Source: Candidatus Sericytochromatia bacterium
Lineage (GTDB): Bacteria > Cyanobacteriota > Sericytochromatia > UBA7694 > JACMQJ01
Length of the DNA stretch: 8,248 nucleotides
Assembly (NCBI GenBank): GCA_014377055.1
Contig: JACMQJ010000526.1
Location: 1-8,248 of the forward strand
Direction: 5' to 3'
Below, one piece after another: positions 1 to 5,739 of this stretch (positions are counted from its first letter, which is position 1; each line of letters opens with the position of its first letter). The notes below the pieces were generated by a model. It searched no databases and was not told the origin of the DNA. It saw only the letters and a list, made by a program, of their open reading frames with translations. Made by a program: the position numbers and the translations under genes.

Positions 1-162
1 AATTTCTTCAAGACCAGGCTCATAAATTGGTAAAATACCTTTTTTTAAGTCATCAATTTTTTCTTGGTTAATATCAATACAGGTTACATCATTTCCCATT
101 TCAGCAAAGCATGTACCTGTAACTAAACCAACATATCCTGTGCCTACAATAGCTATTTTCAT
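1..162 (-). CDS. ugd: UDP-glucose 6-dehydrogenase, N-terminal part (cut by window edge)
   Basis: Only the first 54 residues are present; the gene continues beyond the left edge. The start MKIAIVGTGYVGLVTGTCFA is the classic Rossmann NAD-binding motif (GTGYVG at residues 7-12) of the UDP-glucose/GDP-mannose dehydrogenase family. It is followed by DVTCID, whose Asp30 is placed to bind the NAD ribose, and by the family-typical IYEPGLEE near residues 46-53. The family oxidises UDP-glucose to UDP-glucuronate with two NAD+ in the cytoplasm, supplying sugars for capsule, exopolysaccharide or envelope glycans. A related UDP-sugar dehydrogenase (for example UDP-ManNAc or GDP-mannose) cannot be ruled out without the C-terminal domain, although EPGLEE favours UDP-glucose. 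The ATG at 160-162 has no strong ribosome binding site. It lies 126 bases downstream of tilS on the same strand, so co-transcription is possible but not shown. Confidence 0.88.
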   Translation of the reverse strand, partial: MKIAIVGTGYVGLVTGTCFAEMGNDVTCIDINQEKIDDLKKGILPIYEPGLEEI

Positions 163-186
163 TAACTTTTTACCAATTATTTAAGA

Positions 187-206
187 GGGTATGTGAGCCA
201 TAACCC
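187..206. repeat. Small imperfect hairpin upstream of ugd
   Basis: GGGTATG and CATAACCC flank a five-base centre, pairing with a single bulged base. It lies 24 bases before the ugd start. There is no T-run beside it on the minus strand, so it does not look like an intrinsic terminator for the operon; it would fall in the leader of ugd mRNA. The rest of the 163-288 gap is AT-rich with no clear promoter. Confidence 0.3.
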
Positions 207-288
207 TACATAATATTATTATTGTTTATTTAAAGATTAACATCGTACAGTAATATTGCATATATCATCTTAAATCAAAATAATATTT

Positions 289-1314
289 CTAAAAATCATC
301 AAATTTTCCATAACTAAAAATTAATTTATTTTTGGATTTGATAAAAAAATAATTGTTAGTTAATTCAATAAGTTTATTACTATCGCCTTTTTTAATACTA
401 TTTTTAATTGCCTCTAGGCTTTTATAAGCAAAGCTATTAATATCACCTGTAAGCTCTTGCAATGTATATTTAAAGATTCGTCTTTGCAAACATTCCTCAT
501 AAATTATGACTTTTTTATGATCAAGGATTATGTAACTAATTTCTTTTTTTATTAAAACATTTTGATATTCTTTTTCAGCAATTTTTTCTAAATATTTATC
601 TTCTTGACTGATAACTTTAGTTGTTTGTTGTATAAGATCTAAAAAATTGTTATTTTCTTCTATTAATATAGGTATTATTGTATTTCTTACTCTATTTCTT
701 TGATAAATATTTTCTAAGTTTGATAAGTCTGTCTTTGGCTGTAAATTATTAGCTTTGCAATATTTAATAATCTGCTCTCTACTAATACATAAAATTGGTC
801 TAATAACTTCTATTTTGCTACATTGTGACAATAATCTTTTTGATTCAATTCCTTTTAATCCTGAGATAGAACCTCTAATTAGTTTTAGTAAGACTGTTTC
901 AGCTTGATCATTGGCATTATGAGCGACAACTATTTTATTATATTTATGATCCAACGAAATTTTTTCAAAAAAATCATAACGAATATTTCTAGCAACATTT
1001 TCTAAAGAGTCTTTTTTTTCTTTTATGATTTGATTTAAATTAACTGAAATAGAATAAAACTTTAATCCATACAGTTCTGACAATGACTTTACATATAACT
1101 CTTCATCTGTAGAATATTGACCACGAAGATTATAGTTAACATGAGCTATGGAAAAAGAGATATGAAAAAGTTTTTTTAGATGGATAAATAAATCTAAGAG
1201 AACAACCGAATCAAAGCCACCAGAAACAGCCAATAAACAATTATCACCTTTACTTAATAAATTATTCTCTTTGATAAAAAGAATTACTTTATTAAGTAAA
1301 GGTGATACTTTCAA
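289..1314 (-). CDS. tilS: tRNA(Ile)-lysidine synthetase TilS, compact form
   Basis: TilS uses ATP and lysine to convert C34 of the CAU-anticodon tRNA(Ile) to lysidine so that it reads AUA, a codon used in this AT-rich window (for example residue 11 of rbgA). The 341-residue protein has the PP-loop SGGFDS at 31-36, AHVNYNLRG at 57-65, ENVARNIRYDFF at 105-116, AHNANDQAET at 131-140, VIRPIL at 170-175 and a TDLSN...RNRVRNTIIPIL block at 195-217, all in TilS order. It is shorter than the E. coli enzyme (about 430 residues), so it probably has the catalytic domain plus one small C-terminal domain, as in compact Aquifex-type enzymes. The start is TTG (1312-1314) with no Shine-Dalgarno. No in-frame ATG lies before the PP-loop and family N-termini are similar in length, so TTG is the best choice. 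It begins 6 bases after the kinase stop, in the same frame. A perfect 20-bp inverted repeat covers codons 3-25. Confidence 0.95.
   Translation of the reverse strand: MKVSPLLNKVILFIKENNLLSKGDNCLLAVSGGFDSVVLLDLFIHLKKLFHISFSIAHVNYNLRGQYSTDEELYVKSLSELYGLKFYSISVNLNQIIKEKKDSLENVARNIRYDFFEKISLDHKYNKIVVAHNANDQAETVLLKLIRGSISGLKGIESKRLLSQCSKIEVIRPILCISREQIIKYCKANNLQPKTDLSNLENIYQRNRVRNTIIPILIEENNNFLDLIQQTTKVISQEDKYLEKIAEKEYQNVLIKKEISYIILDHKKVIIYEECLQRRIFKYTLQELTGDINSFAYKSLEAIKNSIKKGDSNKLIELTNNYFFIKSKNKLIFSYGKFDDF
1242..1307. repeat. Perfect 20-bp inverted repeat inside the 5' end of tilS
   Basis: TATCACCTTTACTTAATAAA at 1242-1261 is the exact reverse complement of 1288-1307, with 26 bases between the arms. 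Partial pairing continues inside the loop (TTCT/AGAA type). In the tilS reading direction the first arm encodes residues 3-9 (VSPLLNK) and the second residues 18-25 (NLLSKGDN). The second arm encodes sequence expected in a TilS N-terminus (ahead of the PP-loop), so the first arm looks like an inverted copy of it. In the mRNA this makes a long AT-rich hairpin starting 5 bases after the TTG start codon. No T-run follows, so it is not an ordinary terminator. Confidence 0.95.
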
Positions 1315-1320
1315 ATTAAA

Positions 1321-2340
1321 TTAAAATGATTGAGTTTGTTTGATGGGTGTTTTGAATGGAAGTGAGACAATAAGTGTTGTGCCAACATCAACTTCACTTT
1401 CTACATTAATTGTGCCACCATGAGCAATTATAATATCCTTAACTATAGATAACCCGAGACCTGTACCACCAGTAACTCTTGACCTTGAACGATCAACTCT
1501 AAAAAATCTATCAAATATTTTATCTATGTCAACTTTATGGATACCTATTCCAGTATCTTTAACTTTGACAACCAAATTACCTTTTTCTTCGTAAGCTGTC
1601 AGAGTAACCTTACCATTTTGACGATTACATTTGATAGCATTATCAGTTAAATTAATTAATACCTGTTGAATACGATCTTTATCAGCTTCAATAAATGGTA
1701 GAGTTTCAGGGAAATTATCAATTAAAGTAAGGTCGTTTAAAGTTGCATGATGCCTCATAACTGTTACAACATCACTTAATAACTCTATTGGGTCAAATTT
1801 AGAAATATGTAAAGTTACTTTGTTATCAAGATTAGCAATAACCAATAACTCATTAACAAGACGAGTTAATCTATCTGCTTCTCTTTGAATATTTGATAAA
1901 AACTTATTTCTCATTTTTTCATCATCAATAGCACCCAATTGAAGCGATTCAGCTGCCATTTTTATTGATGTTAATGGTGTTCTCAACTCATGTGATACAT
2001 TAGCAACAAATTCTTTCTGTATACCTTCAAGTCTTCTAACATTAGACAGATCACTAACAAAAACAAATGTACCTGACTCTTTGCTAGTAATGTATGATTC
2101 TACCTTAAAGAACAAAGTTTTTGCTTCGTTCCATGAAGGTATAACTTCAGCAGTTTCAGCTTTATTTGAAATTTTACTCTTACTAATTAATTCAACTATT
2201 TGCTTATCAGTAATCAAATCATTAATATTTTTATTTAGTGATGTATTATCAAGCTTAAGTATATCTTTGGCTGAGTCATCAATATATTGTATTAATAACT
2301 CAGTATTTAGAATAACAATTCCATTTTTAAAATCAGACAA
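1321..2340 (-). CDS. Soluble PAS-domain sensor histidine kinase, PhoR/WalK-like
   Basis: This is the sensor partner of the response regulator directly upstream in the operon. The 339-residue protein has an N-terminal PAS-like domain (about 1-100, beginning NGIVILNTELLIQYIDDSAK), then the HisKA dimerisation domain with H-box FVANVSHELRTPLTSI and phospho-acceptor His117. The ATP-binding domain follows: N-box around Asn234 (DNAIK), G1 DTGIG at 262-266, F-box FDRFF at 276-280 and G2 GGTGLGLS at 291-298. The H-box wording is of the PhoR/WalK class. No hydrophobic stretch is long enough to be a transmembrane helix and there is no HAMP domain, so it should be cytoplasmic and sense an internal signal or a membrane partner. 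The TTG start at 2338-2340 is supported by a perfect GGAGGT 7 bases upstream, lying in the end of the regulator gene. The physiological signal cannot be read from sequence. Confidence 0.95.
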   Translation of the reverse strand: MSDFKNGIVILNTELLIQYIDDSAKDILKLDNTSLNKNINDLITDKQIVELISKSKISNKAETAEVIPSWNEAKTLFFKVESYITSKESGTFVFVSDLSNVRRLEGIQKEFVANVSHELRTPLTSIKMAAESLQLGAIDDEKMRNKFLSNIQREADRLTRLVNELLVIANLDNKVTLHISKFDPIELLSDVVTVMRHHATLNDLTLIDNFPETLPFIEADKDRIQQVLINLTDNAIKCNRQNGKVTLTAYEEKGNLVVKVKDTGIGIHKVDIDKIFDRFFRVDRSRSRVTGGTGLGLSIVKDIIIAHGGTINVESEVDVGTTLIVSLPFKTPIKQTQSF

Positions 2341-2344
2341 AGTT

Positions 2345-3037
2345 TTAACCTCCTAATCTGTAGCCAAATCCTCTAACGGTCTGAACATATTTAGGATTAC
2401 TAGCATCAGATTCAATTTTTTCTCTTAACCATCTGATATGTACGTCTACTGTTTTGGTATCACCATAAAAGTCTAAACCCCATACCTGTTCCAGAAGATC
2501 TTCTCTCGAAAAAACTTTGTTAGGGCTTGACATAAGCATTGCAAGAATCTTAAATTCTTTAGGTGATAGCTCGACAAGTTTTCCTTTTACAGTTACTTTG
2601 TGTTCGGTAAGATTCATAGATAAATCTTCGTATTGGTGCATTTCAACGTTACCGCTTTCTGCATCACTAGGCTTACTACGTCTAAGTAAAGCTCTAATCC
2701 TAGCTGTAAGTTCTCTTAAGCTAAAAGGTTTAACTAAATAATCATCTGCACCCACTTCAAGACCAATTACTCGATCAATCTCTTCGCCTTTAGCTGTTAA
2801 CATGATTATAGGCACTTCATTTCTTTCACGTCTTAAGATTCTACAAACTTCCAGACCACTAACTTCAGGAAGCATTAAGTCAAGAACAATAAGGTTTGGT
2901 TTTTCAAGTTGAACTTTTTGCAAAGCTTCTTGACCATCTCCAGCTTTAACTACCTCAAAGCCTTCTTGCTTTAATGCAAATTCAATAGATTCAATGATTG
3001 CTTCTTCATCATCAACCAAAAGTATTTTTTCTGACAT
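2345..3037 (-). CDS. OmpR/PhoB-family response regulator
   Basis: This 230-residue DNA-binding regulator is the first gene of the minus-strand operon and the presumed phosphorylation target of the kinase that follows 4 bases later. The receiver domain (about 1-120) shows the acidic pocket D9-D10-E11, phospho-acceptor Asp53 (VLDLMLP), Thr81 (MLTAKGEE) and Lys103 (VKPFS). The C-terminal winged helix (about 135-230) has ELSPKEF, VFSREDLLEQVWG, the recognition-helix region TVDVHIRWLREKIES and the closing TVRGFGYRLGG. Length and layout are standard for the family. The recognition-helix region and wing recall cyanobacterial RpaB and PhoB/PhoP regulators, but the target regulon cannot be assigned. 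The ATG start (3035-3037) has AAAGGAG 12 bases upstream and a weaker AAGAG closer. The terminal Gly-Gly codons double as the kinase ribosome binding site. Confidence 0.96.
   Translation of the reverse strand: MSEKILLVDDEEAIIESIEFALKQEGFEVVKAGDGQEALQKVQLEKPNLIVLDLMLPEVSGLEVCRILRRERNEVPIIMLTAKGEEIDRVIGLEVGADDYLVKPFSLRELTARIRALLRRSKPSDAESGNVEMHQYEDLSMNLTEHKVTVKGKLVELSPKEFKILAMLMSSPNKVFSREDLLEQVWGLDFYGDTKTVDVHIRWLREKIESDASNPKYVQTVRGFGYRLGG
2348..2353 (-). promoter_or_regulatory. Ribosome binding site for the kinase, overlapping the regulator's last codons
   Basis: The last two sense codons of the response regulator, GGA GGT (Gly-Gly), form a full-strength Shine-Dalgarno GGAGGT. Seven bases (TAAAACT, including the regulator stop codon) separate it from the kinase TTG. 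This fixes the TTG start and suggests that kinase translation is coupled to ribosomes finishing the regulator. Confidence 0.85.
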
Positions 3038-3560
3038 TAATCTCTTAAACTCCTTTATTGCCTTTTTTAAAATTACTTTTCAATTATTTTTAAGGCTTAT
3101 GGCTTATATCCTAGTCAATATTTAATTAAATAAATATATACTTCAAAACTATAATTAATAATAGATAATTGTGTCTGTGACAAAAACTCTATAAATTAAG
3201 AAAAACCTTTTCTTTCATTGAGCGAATAAATTGACTAAATTTTTAAATTAATTGCAAATAATTTATCACCTAATAACGAAAGCTTAATGTATATATTAAC
3301 ATACTTAACCTTAATTTTATCATCTTAACTTTTTGTTCACAAGTGCGAATAAAAAATAAAGCCTATAATTATTAAAAAAAGTTATTCTTAACTTACAAAA
3401 ACCCCTTATCAACAACCTTACATAGTTAATTATGTTGGTGATTTAACATTAATTTATGTGATATTTAGAGCTTATACTATCCTTAATAAGTAAGTTTTTT
3501 GCAGTATAATCTAAGATCATAGTGATAGGAAAGCAATTTTTGAGGAGCTGAGTTTAGATT
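3038..3560. other. Divergent intergenic regulatory region with CTTAAC motifs
   Basis: No gene is visible in these 523 bases between the response-regulator operon and the lipoprotein gene. Three copies of CTTAACYT lie on the plus strand (3304-3311, 3324-3331, 3387-3394), with a related ATTAACAT at 3295-3302. They fit the PyTTAAPyPy(T/A) repeat described for cyanobacterial SphR Pho boxes, though the spacing (20 and 63) is not the regular 11-base tandem. Also present: TGTC-TGT-GACA (3172-3182), a tandem GGCTTAT pair (3094-3107) and the near-palindrome ACATAGTTAATTATGT (3420-3435). On the minus strand a possible operon promoter is TTGTCA (3178-3183) 17 bases before TATTAA; another -35-like TTGACT lies at 3113-3118. 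None is proven. Confidence 0.45.
3483..3510 (+). promoter_or_regulatory. Putative promoter of the lipoprotein gene
   Basis: A perfect TATAAT (-10) at 3505-3510 lies 16 bases after TTAATA (3483-3488, four of six matches to TTGACA). Transcription would start near 3517, giving a leader of about 44 bases containing GAGGAG at 3542-3547, 13 bases before the ATG. An alternative -10, TATACT, lies at 3473-3478. Confidence 0.5.
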
Positions 3561-4778
3561 ATGAAAAAAAAGTCATTATCAACATTAATTATTTTATCCA
3601 GTTTGGTTATTAATAATATTAGTGGTTGTAGCACTAAATCAGCTCCTTTAGCACCAATTCCAACAAGTTCAGCTAATCAACAACAAGATAACTTACAAAA
3701 TTTTGTGCCAACTCAACAAGGTACAAATGCTAATCCTGCATATTATGGTAATAACTCGACTTTAAGCGATAATAACGGTGAATTTCCGACATCAGGATCA
3801 CATCCAAAATCTAATGATGCAACTGTAACAACTTCATCAACTAACAGTATACCTACAACTTCATCAAGTACTGATAATATAGATCTCGGAATTGGTAATT
3901 TGCCAAATCTACAACCGTATTCACCTCCAGGAGGAGCTAGTGGTGGTAGTGGATACTCTCTAGCGGGTAATTTCCCCATAGATCAAGATAAATATGCAAT
4001 ACCTTTTGTGGGTGGTTTTTTACCATCGAGGAATAATTGGCAAGCGGTAGGTGTTGCTGTATCAGGTTCAAATGTCATAGTTTCAGCTTATGATAGTACA
4101 AGTCTAGTAAAAAAAGGTACTGTAGTTAGTATGAGTGCAGAAGATGGTTCAGCTTGGAGTAATGTTGGTTCAAAATGGCTAGGTACAAGACATCCTATGT
4201 CAGCTAATGTTAAAGGTGTAACTGTTGATGGTAGTGGTAAAATATTTGCTAATGACTCTACAAATTTTATTTATGTTGTAGACAAAGCAAATAGTATTGT
4301 CTCAACAGCAGCAGGTCTTTCGGGTGCATTAGATATAACTTATGTTAATGGAAGTTTAATTGTAGCAACATCTTCGGGATTAAAGAAATTTGATCCAACT
4401 GCACCAACTACAGGCAGTGATTTTGGAACAGGTATATCTCCGACAGGTGGAATTGGTGCAGATAGGACAGGTAATTTATTTGTTGTTAGCAATTCTATTA
4501 TCAAAAAGATTGATTCAAAAGGAACTATAACAGACTTTACAACAGGTGTTGACGGTGCAATAGATGTTGTACCTACCGATGAAAATAAAGTATGCGTTTT
4601 GATGAAAGATAGTATCAAAATATTTGATCCAGCAGGAAAGTTATTGACATCTATTGGTGGTGGTGACCTAGTCGCTCCAAAGTCGATTGCAGCTAGTGGA
4701 AAAAATTTATTTGTTGCTGATTCAGGAACTACTTATAAGGACTCAAATATTGTTAAATATAGTATTTTAGCTCTTTAA
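3561..4778 (+). CDS. Predicted surface lipoprotein with beta-propeller-like (NHL-type) domain
   Basis: The 405-residue protein starts with a lipoprotein signal peptide: MKKK, a hydrophobic core (about 6-19) and lipobox I20-S21-G22-C23, so Cys23 should be lipidated after signal peptidase II cleavage. Ser at +2 would favour the outer membrane in a Gram-negative. Residues 24-135 are low-complexity and rich in Ser, Thr, Asn, Gln and Pro, resembling a flexible tether. From about 160 to 403 there are roughly six repeating units built on a 'hydrophobic-Asp/Asn-Gly-ValAsp...LFVAds' pattern (GVTVDGSGKIFANDS, GIGADRTGNLFVVS, SIAASGKNLFVADSG), as in NHL or SMP-30-like propellers. Such domains bind ligands or proteins or act as sugar-lactone hydrolases; I see no clear catalytic set, so binding is more likely. 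It is divergent from the two-component operon and 101 bases before rbgA. Function unknown. Confidence 0.85.
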   Translation: MKKKSLSTLIILSSLVINNISGCSTKSAPLAPIPTSSANQQQDNLQNFVPTQQGTNANPAYYGNNSTLSDNNGEFPTSGSHPKSNDATVTTSSTNSIPTTSSSTDNIDLGIGNLPNLQPYSPPGGASGGSGYSLAGNFPIDQDKYAIPFVGGFLPSRNNWQAVGVAVSGSNVIVSAYDSTSLVKKGTVVSMSAEDGSAWSNVGSKWLGTRHPMSANVKGVTVDGSGKIFANDSTNFIYVVDKANSIVSTAAGLSGALDITYVNGSLIVATSSGLKKFDPTAPTTGSDFGTGISPTGGIGADRTGNLFVVSNSIIKKIDSKGTITDFTTGVDGAIDVVPTDENKVCVLMKDSIKIFDPAGKLLTSIGGGDLVAPKSIAASGKNLFVADSGTTYKDSNIVKYSILAL

Positions 4779-4814
4779 ATCAATCCATTACAAAAATTTA
4801 TTTTTAAGCTGATT

Positions 4815-4844
4815 TTTTCATCAAATCATTAATTCGTTTATAAT
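4815..4844 (+). promoter_or_regulatory. Putative promoter of rbgA
   Basis: A perfect TATAAT at 4839-4844 follows TTTTCA (4815-4820, four of six to TTGACA) at 18 bases. It sits in the 101-base gap between the lipoprotein stop and rbgA and would give a leader of about 30 bases. There is no clear Shine-Dalgarno before the rbgA ATG, and no convincing terminator for the lipoprotein gene, so read-through is also possible. Confidence 0.4.
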
Positions 4845-4879
4845 ACATGGATAACATGATTTTTAGATAGATAATAAAT

Positions 4880-5695
4880 ATGCAACTGATTAACTGGTAT
4901 CCTGGACATATAGCCAAAGCTCAGAGAAAACTCAAAGATAATATAAAACTTGTAGACTTAGTAATAGAAATGGTTGATGCTAGATTGCCCGTCAGTAGCC
5001 ATTTTGGATTTGTTGATGAGTTATTAAATAATAAAGATAAATTGATTATTCTAAACAAAACAGATCTTTCTATACCTCAAAAAGTAGAAGAATTTACTGA
5101 TTACTGGAAAGAAAAAAATGTTGATGCAATTTCCATTTCAACTATTGCTCCAAGAGATATAATTAGATTAAAAATTACTTTAAAAAAATATCATGAAAAA
5201 CTAACCATTAAGCTTGCAAAAAGAGGTATTTTACCAAGATCGTTAAGAATAATGGTTATTGGTATACCAAACATTGGTAAATCAACTCTTATAAACAGAT
5301 TAGTAGTAAAAAAGAAAGTAAAAACAGGAGATAAGCCTGGAGTAACTAGAAGCACCCAATGGGTTAGAATAGGCGATAACGTTGAATTACTTGATACTCC
5401 AGGTATTATTATTCCTAAGTTTGATGATCAAGAATTTGCCATAAAACTTGTTATGATTGGTTCGATTAGCTTAGAAGCTTATGAACCATTAGAAACAGCA
5501 AGAGAAATTATACATTATATCAATAGAAGTGATATCAAGGTTTTGGAACAATTTGGTGAAGATTTTTCAATTGAAAAATTTGCTAAAATGAGAAATTTTC
5601 TTTTACAAGGTGCAGAACTTGATATATCTCGTTCAGCTAAAACCTTTATAAAAGAATTAAGGGATGGTAAATTGGGAAGCTTTTCTTTGGATTAA
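4880..5695 (+). CDS. rbgA: Ribosome biogenesis GTPase RbgA/YlqF (circularly permuted)
   Basis: RbgA is a cytoplasmic GTPase needed late in 50S subunit assembly. The 271-residue protein is close to the B. subtilis length of about 282. It opens with the family hallmark NWYPGHIAKA (5-14), whose His10 matches the catalytic histidine of RbgA, and VDARLPVSS (32-40). The GTPase motifs appear in permuted order: G4 NKTD at 59-62, a G5-like SISTIAPR around 85-92, then G1 GIPNIGKST at 128-136, G2 around Thr156 (GVTRSTQW) and G3 DTPG at 172-175. This permutation separates it from Era/Der-type GTPases. The C-terminal helical region (about 190-271) matches the RbgA ribosome-binding domain. The ATG is the only sensible start before the WYPGH motif despite its weak ribosome binding site. 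The gene ends at a hairpin terminator that begins within its stop codon. Confidence 0.95.
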   Translation: MQLINWYPGHIAKAQRKLKDNIKLVDLVIEMVDARLPVSSHFGFVDELLNNKDKLIILNKTDLSIPQKVEEFTDYWKEKNVDAISISTIAPRDIIRLKITLKKYHEKLTIKLAKRGILPRSLRIMVIGIPNIGKSTLINRLVVKKKVKTGDKPGVTRSTQWVRIGDNVELLDTPGIIIPKFDDQEFAIKLVMIGSISLEAYEPLETAREIIHYINRSDIKVLEQFGEDFSIEKFAKMRNFLLQGAELDISRSAKTFIKELRDGKLGSFSLD

Positions 5696-5726
5696 AAAAA
5701 AAGACACTCATAAGCGTCTTTTTTTT
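5695..5726. terminator. Bidirectional intrinsic terminator between convergent genes
   Basis: An A-tract, GACACT, the four-base loop CATA, AGCGTC and an eight-base T-tract form a hairpin whose A and T flanks also pair. Read on the plus strand it terminates rbgA, with one A-C mismatch in the stem. Read on the minus strand the same position is a G-U pair, so the hairpin is complete and can terminate the convergent gene ending at 5740. Confidence 0.85.
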
Positions 5727-5739
5727 ATTTTAAATTATA

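Noticed and set aside
2081..2356. Plus-strand open frame of 91 codons
   Set aside because: It lies opposite the histidine kinase, whose domains are unmistakable, and has no ribosome binding site or family resemblance.
2517..2741. Plus-strand open frame of 74 codons
   Set aside because: It is the complement of the well-conserved response regulator.
3392..3424. Two CTTACA half-sites resembling the cyanobacterial HLR1 (RpaB) element
   Set aside because: They are 25 bases apart rather than the roughly 10 expected for HLR1, and the first base does not fit the consensus.
3743..3979. Minus-strand open frame of 78 codons
   Set aside because: It overlaps the low-complexity linker of the lipoprotein gene on the other strand; its composition follows from that linker.
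4340..4618. Minus-strand open frame of 92 codons
   Set aside because: It is opposite the propeller-like part of the lipoprotein gene and has no independent support.
4810..4828. TGATTT...AAATCA hairpin after the lipoprotein gene
   Set aside because: The six-pair stem is AT-only with no T-run after it, so it is not a convincing terminator.
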